NCBI RefSeq assembly: GCF_019599185.1
Contig: NZ_JAIEUL010000030.1
Span: forward strand, 1-32,157
Length of the DNA: 32,157 nucleotides
Direction: 5' to 3'
DNA from: Cryobacterium inferilacus
GTDB lineage: Bacteria; Actinomycetota; Actinomycetes; Actinomycetales; Microbacteriaceae
Position numbers and translations under genes: made by a program. Shown piece by piece: positions 24,531-32,005 of the stretch (position 1 is the first letter of the stretch; each line of letters starts with the position of its first letter). A model generated the notes under the pieces. It was not told the DNA's origin, searched no databases, and was given only the letters and a program-made list of their open reading frames with translations.

Positions 24531-25265
24531 CTAGAGCCGGCGCAGGGTCTCCAGCACCACCACGGCCGAGCGCTCAGCGGCGTCGTCCACGTGGGTGAGG
24601 TGGTCCCCCACCGGCCCGCACAGGTCCGAGATACCGCGGATGCCCACAAACGGCACCCCGTAGACGAAGCAGGTCTGCGCAATCCCCACGGTTTCCATAT
24701 CGGTCGACAGCACCCCGGGGAACAGCTCGCGCAGGCTCTCGGCGAGCTCGGCGCCCACGAACTTGTCGTTGGAGACCATCAGCCCGCGCTGCACCACCAG
24801 CGCGCTCCCGTCCGGCATCCGGCTGGGCGCCTCGGCGGCGGCCAGGGCCGCGTCCGCTCCGGTGTACCGGGCCGGCATGCCGGGCACCTGGCCGAGGGCG
24901 TAGCCGAAGGGCCTGGCATCCGCGTCGCTGTTCAGGCATTCGCTGCCGATCACCACCTCGCCGACGCGCACACCCACGCCCACCCCGCCGGCCGACCCGG
25001 CGCTGATCACCAGCGGCGCAGCCTCCGGGTCGCCGGCACGGGCGGCGAGAATGGCGGATGTCGTCGCCCCGGCCGCGTTCACCAGGCCGATGCCGCCCTG
25101 CACGAGCAGCACCTCACGCCCGGCCAGGGTCAGCCGGTACTGCAGGGCCTTGCCCACGGTGATCGGCAGAGCGGCAGCGGTGGCCGCGGCCAGGAACGGC
25201 GCGGCCTCCTCCGCCATCGCGACTACGACAATCGCGTCGAGCGCAGCCTGCTCCGTGGCGCTCAC
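24531..25265 (-). CDS. mtnN: 5'-methylthioadenosine/S-adenosylhomocysteine nucleosidase
   Basis: A 244-aa enzyme of the PNP/UDP family that cleaves S-adenosylhomocysteine to S-ribosylhomocysteine and adenine (and methylthioadenosine likewise). The N-terminal [12 protein letters not shown] holds the expected early Glu. [12 protein letters not shown] is the phosphorylase-like glycine loop, [13 protein letters not shown] carries the ribose-binding Met-Glu, and [10 protein letters not shown] has the catalytic Asp. It follows luxS with a 4-nt GTGA overlap, and the product of this enzyme is the LuxS substrate, which supports the name. GTG 25265 is chosen because of that overlap. It is slightly longer than E. 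coli MtnN (232 aa). Confidence 0.88.
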   Translation of the reverse strand: MSATEQAALDAIVVVAMAEEAAPFLAAATAAALPITVGKALQYRLTLAGREVLLVQGGIGLVNAAGATTSAILAARAGDPEAAPLVISAGSAGGVGVGVRVGEVVIGSECLNSDADARPFGYALGQVPGMPARYTGADAALAAAEAPSRMPDGSALVVQRGLMVSNDKFVGAELAESLRELFPGVLSTDMETVGIAQTCFVYGVPFVGIRGISDLCGPVGDHLTHVDDAAERSAVVVLETLRRL

Positions 25266-25729
25266 GCGGTGACGTTTTCCCAGCCGGCGCGGCCGGCCAG
25301 GAACACCGACACCGCCTCCTGCGCGGCGGTGAGCGAGTGGTTGGCGCCCCAGCCGCACTGCACCTCGTTGGCCGCCGGCACCTCGGTGGCGGCGAGGATG
25401 TCGGTCATGGTGGCCTCGATCAGCTCGAGCACCTCGGTGACCTCGGGCTGGCCCTGCAGGATCAGGTAGAACCCGGTCTGGCAGCCCATCGGTGAGAAGT
25501 CGATGACCCGCTCGGAGTGGTTGCGGGAGTGCTCGGCGAAGAGGTGCTCGATCGAGTGCACCGCCGGCATCTCCAGGTGCGCGGCGTTCGGCTGGGTGAA
25601 GCGCACGTCGTACTTCACGATCACGTCGCCCTGCGGCAGCTGCTTGGTATCGGCCAGGCGCACGTAGGGCGCCACGACGGTGCGGTGATCGAGGTTGAAC
25701 GACTCGACGTTCATGCGCGGCTGGTTCAC
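25262..25729 (-). CDS. luxS: S-ribosylhomocysteine lyase (AI-2 synthesis)
   Basis: 155 aa, the usual LuxS length. It splits S-ribosylhomocysteine into homocysteine and DPD, the AI-2 precursor. The metal site HSIEH (His58, His62, with Glu61 as base), the catalytic Cys83 in [11 protein letters not shown] and the third ligand Cys125 in NEVQCGWG are all present. GTG 25729 has AGGGAG 5 nt upstream and gives [15 protein letters not shown]; the next ATG (M6) lacks an RBS. It is transcribed first in a two-gene unit with mtnN. On the minus strand a CTGAAA/TTTCAG pair just upstream could form a small hairpin near the Shine-Dalgarno. Confidence 0.95.
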   Translation of the reverse strand: MNQPRMNVESFNLDHRTVVAPYVRLADTKQLPQGDVIVKYDVRFTQPNAAHLEMPAVHSIEHLFAEHSRNHSERVIDFSPMGCQTGFYLILQGQPEVTEVLELIEATMTDILAATEVPAANEVQCGWGANHSLTAAQEAVSVFLAGRAGWENVTA

Positions 25730-25904
25730 GTCATCTCCCTGAAAGCTGTGGTGTCCCCCGGTTTCAGGCGACCAATCGACAGTAACAGCCGAGCCGCCGC
25801 GCTCCCAGACCCTCCCGGCAGCGCACAACTGTTCCCCATCCTTCCCGGGCGGATGCGCCATACTGGCACCCTGGCGAGTCCGCCGGGGGGATTCGGGGGA
25901 AACC

Positions 25905-27407
25905 ATGTCCAGACTCACGTCCGCGTTGCCGATTACGGCCCTGGCGTTGCTGCTCACACTCACCGGCTGCACAGCGGATGCCGCCGCGCCGACCGGCGGG
26001 AACACCGAGACCACCGAGACTGACACCGACGCCACCGTCCGGGAGCTCGAAACCGAGGCAACTCCGGCATGGACCGTCGAGGCGTCCGTGGTCGGCCAGC
26101 CCGCCGCGGCGGACGGCGTGGTCCTCGCGTACACGAAGGCGTCCTCCGGCACCCTGCAGGTCGTGGCCTGGGACGCGGCCACGGGCGAGCAGCTCTGGGC
26201 AGACACCGCCGTGACCGGGGCGGTCACCCCCGGTGTCATGGTGACCGCGCGCATCGTCGAGGACGGCGACACGCACCTCGCCGTCTACCTCCGCCCGGGC
26301 GACGAGGAGGGCTGGCAGGACATCGTGCTGGCCGACCTGGCCACCGGAACCCCGATCGCCCTGCCCGACAACCGGGTCTGGGCCACCAGCCGGCCGGCGA
26401 CCTGCGCCGACGGCGAGGATGTCTGCTTCACCGGCTACAAGCAGTCCGCCTACGACGCCGGCAGCGTGAGCTACCGCTTCCCCGCCAGTGGCGGTGAGAT
26501 CAGCCAGGATGGCGACATCGTGCTGCCGGCATCCGCTCGCCTGCTCGGCAACCGGGTCTATTCGACCAACTCGCGAGCACCGGGCGGCACCGAGCTTCTC
26601 GGCGCCAGCTCCGGCGGCCAGACCCTGTGGGAACGCACCTACGAGGACGTCTTCGGCGTCGGGGCCTCCTCCGACGGCGGTTGGGCCTGGGACGACGAGG
26701 ATCCCGCCGAGTTGATGCTCGGTGCCGGCTACGTCGTCGACGCGGCGGCGCGCCAGACCGACTCGTTCACCACGGATGCCACCCAGCGCCGGGTCGTCGC
26801 CCTGGATCCGCAGACGGGCGAGACCGTGTGGAGCATCGACGGAGCCGATTTCTGTGACAACGGCGTGCGCGAAGACGAACTCGTCGAGGGCACGCGCACC
26901 CTCTGCCTCTACAAGGCGGGCACCTCGACCGCCACCAGGAAGGCCGACGGGTCGGGCTATGAGGGCACCAGCACGGGTTTCGACGTTGACCTCATCGGCG
27001 TCGACGAGGCCACCGGCGACATCGCGTGGACGCTTCCCCTCGGCGGAGACCGCTTCAACGGCGACAACACCGACAGCAGCTTCGCCTCCTTCTCGGCCGA
27101 GCAGGTCATGCTCATCGACGGCGAATCGGTGGTCGTGAACGTCGTCACCGGCGACCACACCACGGCATCGACAGACTCCACCTACGCCTGCTCCACGCCC
27201 CGCGACCCGTTGCTCGCGACCTACCCGGGCCAGAGCGAGACTTCGCCATTCACCACCGGCTCCGACTACCAAGGGTGCGACGCGAGTGGCACCACCACCG
27301 ACACCTTCTCCACCGGTGCGGTACGGATGGTCGGGGTCGACGCCGACGACGGCGTATGGGTTCTCGGAACCCCCGGCAAGCTGCTCGGATTCGTGCTCGA
27401 GGACTAG
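25905..27407 (+). CDS. PQQ-type beta-propeller lipoprotein
   Basis: A 500-aa protein with a lipoprotein signal peptide: [17 protein letters not shown], lipidated Cys22. A Thr-rich acidic linker (about 23-55) is followed by beta-propeller repeats of the PQQ/PQQ_2 kind, seen as [31 protein letters not shown] and [15 protein letters not shown]. Quinone-binding residues are not evident, so it is more likely a binding or scaffold protein on the outer face of the membrane than a dehydrogenase. ATG 25905 follows GGGGGA at about 7 nt. It stands alone, divergent from luxS, with half of an intergenic palindrome in its upstream region. Function unknown. Confidence 0.8.
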   Translation: MSRLTSALPITALALLLTLTGCTADAAAPTGGNTETTETDTDATVRELETEATPAWTVEASVVGQPAAADGVVLAYTKASSGTLQVVAWDAATGEQLWADTAVTGAVTPGVMVTARIVEDGDTHLAVYLRPGDEEGWQDIVLADLATGTPIALPDNRVWATSRPATCADGEDVCFTGYKQSAYDAGSVSYRFPASGGEISQDGDIVLPASARLLGNRVYSTNSRAPGGTELLGASSGGQTLWERTYEDVFGVGASSDGGWAWDDEDPAELMLGAGYVVDAAARQTDSFTTDATQRRVVALDPQTGETVWSIDGADFCDNGVREDELVEGTRTLCLYKAGTSTATRKADGSGYEGTSTGFDVDLIGVDEATGDIAWTLPLGGDRFNGDNTDSSFASFSAEQVMLIDGESVVVNVVTGDHTTASTDSTYACSTPRDPLLATYPGQSETSPFTTGSDYQGCDASGTTTDTFSTGAVRMVGVDADDGVWVLGTPGKLLGFVLED

Positions 27408-27429
27408 CGAACCCCCGCTGTCGGCTGCC

Positions 27430-27435
27430 TATAGT
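27430..27435 (+). promoter_or_regulatory. -10 box for a leaderless small gene
   Basis: TATAGT ends 5 nt before the ATG at 27441, so RNA would start at or one base from the A of the start codon. No -35 consensus is seen, as is common for leaderless actinobacterial promoters. Confidence 0.45.
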
Positions 27436-27440
27436 GGTTT

Positions 27441-27596
27441 ATGAACTCCGACACGAACGACCAGAAGACCCCGGACGGTTCCACCGACATCAGCAACGCC
27501 GAGAAGGCCAGGGAAGAGGAGTTGCCGGACGGCTCGCAGACCGACGGCACCACGGAAACCGAGGAAGACACGGTCTCCGGCGGCCCGGCGGACTAG
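27441..27596 (+). CDS. Small acidic hypothetical protein (51 aa)
   Basis: The frame MNSDTNDQKTPDGSTDISNA... ends at TAG 27594-27596. It is rich in Asp, Glu, Thr and Ser, has no hydrophobic segment and probably is disordered and cytoplasmic. Codon choice is strongly GC3-biased like the flanking core genes, which supports real coding. It has no Shine-Dalgarno; instead a -10 box sits 5 nt upstream, indicating leaderless translation. It is the last gene before the accessory RHS region. I know no family for it. Confidence 0.6.
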   Translation: MNSDTNDQKTPDGSTDISNAEKAREEELPDGSQTDGTTETEEDTVSGGPAD

Positions 27597-27910
27597 TCAG
27601 CCCACGGCGCATCGGGCGGGCGAACTATTTGATTCCGTACACGCTCGACAGCGCATATGCGCGAAATAGTGGGCGTATGCGCGAAATATTGGGCGTACGT
27701 ATGAGCGGCTACGCGCCGCTCCGGAGGGTTGAGCGTGCGCTTCGCCAGGACTTGACATCATCAGATCCACGGGTCCGATCGCGTTCGGTAGGGTTCTTCG
27801 ATTCGGATTGAATGGGGTCGTAGGCCTGCAACGCGCTACAGGCCAATCGCCAGGTCAGCCGCCCCTAGGGGCCGCGCGACTTACCGGCGGCGGCGGTAAC
27901 AAGCTCGAGG
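27597..27910. other. Gene-free boundary between core genes and RHS region
   Basis: About 314 nt with no credible gene. It holds a GCGCATATGCGC palindrome (27651-27662), a tandem 20-bp repeat, the hairpin GAGCGGC-TACGC-GCCGCTC (27703-27721), a GGCCTG/CAGGCC stem near 27822-27845 and the palindrome GCCCCTAGGGGC (near 27864). Base composition changes here from GC-rich core to a more mixed accessory region. Confidence 0.5.
27656..27695. repeat. Tandem 20-bp direct repeat
   Basis: TATGCGCGAAATAGTGGGCG (27656-27675) is followed at once by the same unit with one change (TATTG for TAGTG, 27676-27695). The first unit overlaps the palindrome GCGCATATGCGC. It may be a protein-binding or recombination site; no partner is visible. 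Confidence 0.7.
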
Positions 27911-27993
27911 AACGACGAAAGGCCCCCGGTTTCCCGGGGGCCTTTCCTGTTCGCGCAGATTTTCATCCATCGTGCACTACATACTGTGGGTCG
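27911..27993. repeat. 83-bp direct repeat, copy 1 (terminator block)
   Basis: Identical over 83 nt to 31016-31098 in the same orientation. It contains the terminator hairpin and an adjoining conserved stretch, and closes RHS module A at its 3' side (minus strand). Confidence 0.95.
27918..27945 (-). terminator. Rho-independent-type terminator, RHS module A
   Basis: AAAGGCCCCCGG and CCGGGGGCCTTT pair perfectly over 12 bp; on the minus strand the loop is GAAA and TTTCGTCGTT follows. It ends the minus-strand RHS/immunity transcript and could also act on the plus strand. Confidence 0.85.
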
Positions 27994-28015
27994 TTTGCAT
28001 AACTCTAAACGAACC
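27989..28015 (-). other. Conserved hairpin upstream of terminator, copy A
   Basis: GGTCGTTT (27989-27996) pairs with AAACGAACC (28007-28015) with one bulge. The same position in copy B has GGGTCGATT/AATCGACCC, a paired base exchange that preserves the stem. Confidence 0.5.
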
Positions 28016-28169
28016 GCCTGGTCCTTTGAACCAAAAGGAAGCCGCACGCCAATTGACTCAATCGACAAGCCAATCCTTTGGCCGAAGTCTCGAAATCCTT
28101 TCGCTTGGAGCTACGCGGTCGTATCTGTTGTCTGGTAGCTATCTGTATTGCTTGGCCCGACGCTTGACG

Positions 28170-28382
28170 CTACTGATACTTCCTCAATTCTCGTCGCGAA
28201 TAGAGAAACCCCGGGAGTGCAATTAGGAAGAACAGGACCCCCGGGACGGTAATGACCCATCCCCAAGACTCGCCCAACGCGGAGGCCACAATCCCTCCAA
28301 TTATTACCGTCGGAGATAGCACCAGCAGGCTAACAAAAAAGGAGACCTTGATTCGAGCAATGTCTTTATCGTCGTACCCCAT
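28170..28382 (-). CDS. Small two-TM protein, probable immunity protein of RHS module A
   Basis: 70 aa. MGYDDKDIARIK is followed by two membrane helices (VSFFVSLLVLSPTVIIGGIV and WGWVITVPGVLFFLIALPGF) and a basic tail (YSRRELRKYQ). ATG 28382 has GGAGAG about 12 nt upstream. It begins 51 nt after the RHS protein's stop on the same strand, where polymorphic toxin systems place the immunity gene. The toxin tip is itself hydrophobic, so a membrane immunity protein fits. GC content is clearly lower than in core genes. No family recognised. Confidence 0.6.
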   Translation of the reverse strand: MGYDDKDIARIKVSFFVSLLVLSPTVIIGGIVASALGESWGWVITVPGVLFFLIALPGFLYSRRELRKYQ

Positions 28383-28433
28383 TATCGTTCTCTCCTCTCC
28401 TGCTGTCCTGACTATCGCGTACCGCGATTGCTC

Positions 28434-30746
28434 CTAACACTCTCCTCCTGCCAAATAGAACACTGCTAGTGAAGCCGACACGCCCCCATACAATAGGGCC
28501 CCAGCTCCCAGCGCTGCGGCAGCGACAGGAAGGGCGAAGGTCGATAAGGCAAAAGCACCAGTTCCCAGCGCGAAGCTTGCCAGACCTGTGATTGCGCCGA
28601 CCGCCCCGCACGTCGTTACCTCCCGGCCTGTCGGATCGAAACTGTTTATGGGGTCTCCGCCGGCGAAAGCGTACCGATTGCCATTCCCCGGATCCAGCGG
28701 ACTATCCAGCGTGTCCTGCTGGGTCCACGTACCGGTCACCGGGTTGTACCAGCGGAACCCGAACTTGACGAGCCCGGAAGCACGGTCATTGATGCCGGCT
28801 TTGAAGGCGTACGGGTTCTGTGCGGCGCCGTTTCCGGTTCCGCCTTCTCTGAGTACCTGTGCGCCGTACGGGTCGTATTCGTAGCTGAACACGTTGCTCG
28901 AGAAGTCGACGAGTAGGCCGACAGGGTTGCCGATGCCGTCCCAGACGTAGATGCCGTTGACGCCGGTGGACGTGGTCAGCATGAGTGCCTGGCCGGTGCT
29001 CGGATCGCTGTAGACGTGTGCACCGTTACCGTTGACGGTGTAGGTGGTGACCTGCGGGTTGCCGTTGGCGTCGTTCTTTCCGTAGCCCAGTTTGTAAGTC
29101 AGGTTGGGGACTGTTTCGGACAGCACCATTTTCTGGTCGGCGCCAGCGTAGGTGTAGGTCGCCTCGACTCCACCGGTGGTTGCGCTCGTCATCTGCTGGA
29201 ACCTGTTATACGTGTACGAGGCCGTCGGGGTGGCCGTGAGGTTCCCCGTTCCGTCATAGGCGTACCCCGAGGTCGTGATCTGGTTCGCCGCGTTGTACGT
29301 CAGCGTCTGAGAGGACGGGTTTGAGCCGGTGACAATCTGAGTGAGCCGGTTACCGCGGGCGTCGTAGGTGAACTTGAAAGTGCTGTTGCCGGCACTGCCG
29401 CCTGATTGAGCGACTTCAGTCACTCGGCCTGACGTGTCGTACTTGTACGCCGTGACCTGGTTGGTGACATTGTTCTTGGTCCACTGCAGTTTGTCGCGGT
29501 TTGTCGTGGCACCCGTGCCGCAGGTTGGTGCAGCTGATGCCGTGTTGTAGCAATAGACCATGTCGAACACGACATCGATACCGCTAGAGGTGCCGGAGTT
29601 GTCGTTGGTGGTGGCCGTCAGCTGCTTCACGCGACCGGAGGTGTCGTAGCTGGTGACTTCGTGGCCGGCGTAGGTCGAGTTGTCCGGGTTGGTGGACTGC
29701 AACCAGGTGTCGGTACGGCGCCCTTGCGCATCCGTGGCATACCGCGTCGTCTGGAACGCACCATCTTTGGGGTACTGGGTGCTGGTGAGGACTCCGGAGG
29801 CGTCGTACGTGTTGGTGTAGGTTCCGAACGAGTCGGTGGAACTCAGCTCGTTCGAGGCCTTGTCGTAGGTGTAGGTTTCAGACCCACCGGCGGTGTTGGC
29901 AGTCGTCAACTGCCGGTTGAGCTGATCGAACGTGTTCGTGATCGTCCCGGTGGGGCTGACGGACTTGGTCAGGTTTCCCGCCGCGTCGTAGGTGTTGGTC
30001 ACCGTCGCGGTGCCTGCGACCGTCGTCAGGAGCCGATCGATTTTGTCGTAGGTGTACTGAGTGGTGTTCCCGCGGCCGTCCGTGGCCGATCCGATCCGCC
30101 CGTAGGCGTCGTAGGTGTAGGTCTTCACGCCCAGGCTTGAGCCGGTCACCGGGGTCACCGTCGAGAGCTGCTTGTTGGCGTTGTACGCGTAGACCGTCTT
30201 GTTAGTTCCGTTCCCGGGGGCTGTCGCTGTTGCAACGGTGCCGTTCGCGTTGTAGGTGAGGGTCGCGGTAGCTCCGGCAGCATCAGCGGTCGTGAGTTGG
30301 TTCCCGGCACCGTTGAAAGTCCGCAAGCTGGTGTTGCCGGCGGAGTCAGTCGTGGAGGCTGGCAGGTAAGCGGTGCTCGTCGTCGTGCCGTAGGTCGCTT
30401 CAGAGTCAGCCCCGCCAGGCGACTGTGCCTTCGTGAGGGAGTTCCCGCTGTTGGCACCGTACGTTCCCGTTGTCGTCCCTGTGCCAGGGCCGCCGGTCGC
30501 ACCGACGGTTGCCGTGAGCGTGTCCGCGTTGCCGGTGTACGTTTTCGATTTCTCCCGACCCGCTGCGTCGACAGCTTTGAGGACTACCGCGGTTTTAACT
30601 GCGAAGCGCCTGCCTGTGCGGCGGGATGGTTCGGTGAGTAAAGACAAAACTGCCCCAATCATGTGGTCGCGAGTAAAGACACCACTCCGACCTAGCCCAT
30701 GCCCGGCTATGGACTCGAAAGCAGCTGACACCGTGGAACCGATCAA
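28434..30746 (-). CDS. N-terminally truncated RHS/YD-repeat protein with hydrophobic C-terminal tip (module A)
   Basis: The open frame encodes 770 aa, but RHS homology begins only near codon 38 (VLKAVDAAGREKSKTYTGN). Upstream of about 30635 the sequence looks like an IS end, so the usual secretion and shell-forming N-terminus is missing. Many YD repeats follow (YTYDAYGRIGSATDGRGN, YTYDKIDRLLTTV). The RHS-associated core is complete: NPYAFKAGINDRASGLVKFGFRWYNPVTG ... DPTGR (to about residue 708), where autocleaving RHS proteins release their tip. The last 62 residues are Gly/Ala-rich and hydrophobic and could insert in membranes. Stop TAG 28434-28436. The TTG at 30746 is only the frame limit; expression is doubtful. 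A toxin role is inferred from architecture. Confidence 0.75.
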   Translation of the reverse strand: MIGSTVSAAFESIAGHGLGRSGVFTRDHMIGAVLSLLTEPSRRTGRRFAVKTAVVLKAVDAAGREKSKTYTGNADTLTATVGATGGPGTGTTTGTYGANSGNSLTKAQSPGGADSEATYGTTTSTAYLPASTTDSAGNTSLRTFNGAGNQLTTADAAGATATLTYNANGTVATATAPGNGTNKTVYAYNANKQLSTVTPVTGSSLGVKTYTYDAYGRIGSATDGRGNTTQYTYDKIDRLLTTVAGTATVTNTYDAAGNLTKSVSPTGTITNTFDQLNRQLTTANTAGGSETYTYDKASNELSSTDSFGTYTNTYDASGVLTSTQYPKDGAFQTTRYATDAQGRRTDTWLQSTNPDNSTYAGHEVTSYDTSGRVKQLTATTNDNSGTSSGIDVVFDMVYCYNTASAAPTCGTGATTNRDKLQWTKNNVTNQVTAYKYDTSGRVTEVAQSGGSAGNSTFKFTYDARGNRLTQIVTGSNPSSQTLTYNAANQITTSGYAYDGTGNLTATPTASYTYNRFQQMTSATTGGVEATYTYAGADQKMVLSETVPNLTYKLGYGKNDANGNPQVTTYTVNGNGAHVYSDPSTGQALMLTTSTGVNGIYVWDGIGNPVGLLVDFSSNVFSYEYDPYGAQVLREGGTGNGAAQNPYAFKAGINDRASGLVKFGFRWYNPVTGTWTQQDTLDSPLDPGNGNRYAFAGGDPINSFDPTGREVTTCGAVGAITGLASFALGTGAFALSTFALPVAAAALGAGALLYGGVSASLAVFYLAGGEC

Positions 30747-31015
30747 TATCCCGATGCGCTGTGAAAGCCGCCCTCGGGCAGGAACCTATGCTCGCCTCTA
30801 GAACCTCGCTAGCACCCGAAAAGGGGGCAGGAATCGACCGATCAGACCGGAGATCTTTGGTCTGTCGGTCAGTCATTGCGCATTGCAGAAAACGGGCATC
30901 CACTGCGACCTCATTGATGCGGGATCTGCCGGTGCCGCCCCAGGGGGCACTCGATTCGCTCACCTGCATCACGAGGCGCTTCGCCGAGCCGGGAACTCGT
31001 CTTCCGACCGCTGAG
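30635..31015. other. Gene-free IS remnant between RHS modules
   Basis: The RHS homology stops at about 30634, and the next bases carry two copies of GAGTAAAGACA (30636-30646, 30671-30681) 35 nt apart, as at the multi-repeat ends of IS21-like elements. The rest, up to the second terminator block, contains no credible gene; a minus-strand frame near 30595-30907 lacks coding character. Confidence 0.45.
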
Positions 31016-31098
31016 AACGACGAAAGGCCCCCGGTTTCCCGGGGGCCTTTCCTGTTCGCGCAGATTTTCATCCATCGTGCACTACATACTGTGGGTCG
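31016..31098. repeat. 83-bp direct repeat, copy 2 (terminator block)
   Basis: Identical over 83 nt to 27911-27993. It closes RHS module B at its 3' side on the minus strand. Partial similarity continues outward: TCCTTTGGC is found at both 28074 and 31181. Confidence 0.95.
31023..31050 (-). terminator. Rho-independent-type terminator, RHS module B
   Basis: The same 12-bp perfect hairpin with a GAAA loop (minus strand) as in module A, followed by TTTCGTCGTT. It ends the transcript of the 70-aa membrane protein gene. Confidence 0.85.
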
Positions 31099-31120
31099 AT
31101 TGCAGAACTCGAATCGACCC
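31093..31120 (-). other. Conserved hairpin upstream of terminator, copy B
   Basis: GGGTCGATT (31093-31101) and AATCGACCC (31112-31120) pair perfectly over 9 bp with a 10-nt loop. Compared with copy A, both sides of one base pair have changed together. Confidence 0.55.
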
Positions 31121-31262
31121 GAAGACCCCTTGAAACGATAGGCCACTTTTCGAGTCTGCATCCGCTCTAAATAGACGATCCTTTGGCGAAAGTCCGAAAA
31201 TCCCGTGGACCGTCTGAGCGCAGGAAGGCCGCGGCCGTGTCTACCTCGTCTCGTTATCCGAC

Positions 31263-31475
31263 TCAGCCGTTGAGCAGTGCTGCCGCGACCAAAATCACAA
31301 TGAGGAACACGGCCACGCCTGCGAGCGCAATCCAGGCCCCGCGCGTTAGGCGTGGACGATCCCCCAGCGTGCCGTCAGCCTTGCGTTTTTCAACAGCGCG
31401 CCACCAGATGTACGCTTGCCCGAAAATTACGATGAGGACAACGATTGCCACTATGAAGATAATTGGGTCGTCCAC
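31263..31475 (-). CDS. Small two-TM protein, probable immunity protein of RHS module B
   Basis: 70 aa with helices PIIFIVAIVVLIVIFGQAYI (~4-23) and AWIALAGVAVFLIVILVAAA (~47-66), separated by a basic loop (RAVEKRKADGTLGDRPRLTRG). GTG 31475 has GGGCGG about 7 nt upstream. It is the second small gene after the RHS tip and precedes the terminator, mirroring the membrane protein of module A, with which it shares layout but no clear sequence similarity. The loop-and-helix pattern also occurs in actinobacterial membrane proteins of unrelated function, so the immunity role is inferred from position. Confidence 0.55.
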   Translation of the reverse strand: MDDPIIFIVAIVVLIVIFGQAYIWWRAVEKRKADGTLGDRPRLTRGAWIALAGVAVFLIVILVAAALLNG

Positions 31476-31499
31476 TGTTTAACCGCCCATTCTTGGGTT

Positions 31500-31607
31500 T
31501 CATTTGTACCTACGACGTCTGGCCTTGTAGATGAGAAAGCATATGAGGATGAACGCGAGAAGGGCCAGAATGGTCGCGAGCGGATTGTCTTCAAAATACA
31601 GGAACAT
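31500..31607 (-). CDS. 35-aa single-TM peptide coupled to RHS tip B
   Basis: The frame runs from ATG 31607 to TGA 31500. It has MFLYFEDNPLATILALL, one membrane helix (TILALLAFILICFLIY) and a basic end KARRRRYK, which predicts N-out/C-in insertion. Its ATG shares one base with the stop of the RHS tip (TGATG), so ribosomes finishing the tip could restart here. It may be a second immunity or accessory peptide. There is no RBS of its own beyond GCGCTTCTC; expression would depend on the upstream gene. Confidence 0.5.
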   Translation of the reverse strand: MFLYFEDNPLATILALLAFILICFLIYKARRRRYK

Positions 31608-32005
31608 CAGAGAAGCGCATTTCCGACCTGACCGATGTCTAGCAGAAAGCTTATGTAACCTAACCCATTGCCGGCGGCTGGATACGCCTCACTGATAATT
31701 TGGATCCCGGCTCCGACGACGCAACCAGCTGCTGCGGCCACGACGATTGATGAACCGGCTGTCAAGGCACCCAATCCAAATCCGATGGCGAGGTTTTGTA
31801 CTACGCCCAGGGCACATGCCCCCAGAACGTTGCTTAGCGTGTTTCGCCCGCTCGGATCAGAGTTGTTGATGGGATCGCCACCCGCAAACACATACCGGTT
31901 AGCATTCCCCGGATCCAGTGGCGTATCCAGCGTGTCCTGCTGAGTCCAGGTACCGGTGACCGGGTTGTACCAGCGGAATCCGAACTTCACGAGCCCGGAG
32001 GCGCG
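31607..32005 (-). pseudogene. RHS core fragment with C-terminal tip (module B), cut by IS
   Basis: The frame is open from 32005 to TGA 31609-31607 (132 codons) with no proper start. RASGLVKFGFRWYNPVTGTWTQQ...DPGNANRYVFAGGDPINNSDPSGR closely matches the core of the protein in 28434-30746. The tip of 78 residues after DPSGR is different: Gly/Ala/Val-rich with two hydrophobic stretches (VVQNLAIGFGLGALTAG and SIVVAAAAGCVVGAGIQII). Homology to module A breaks at 32005/32006, where an IS21-like end begins. It is an orphan tip: silent by itself but able to serve as a recombination donor. RHS cores are usually far longer. Confidence 0.75.

Noticed and set aside
25825..25850. Another full intergenic palindrome upstream of the lipoprotein gene
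   Set aside because: Only the left outer arm (ACAACTGTTCCCC) is present; the right arm is missing, so it is noted as a half copy only.
27656..27695. CRISPR-like array
   Set aside because: Only two adjacent units without spacers; a simple tandem duplication. No cas genes are in the window.
27752..27780. TTGACA (27752-27757) as a promoter in the gene-free region
   Set aside because: No -10-like sequence at the proper distance and no plus-strand gene follows.
30595..31161. 188-codon minus-strand frame between the RHS modules
   Set aside because: It reads through the terminator hairpin and repeat block, has no RBS and no family resemblance. A similar peptide (MKICANRKG...) arises at the other terminator copy only because the DNA is identical.
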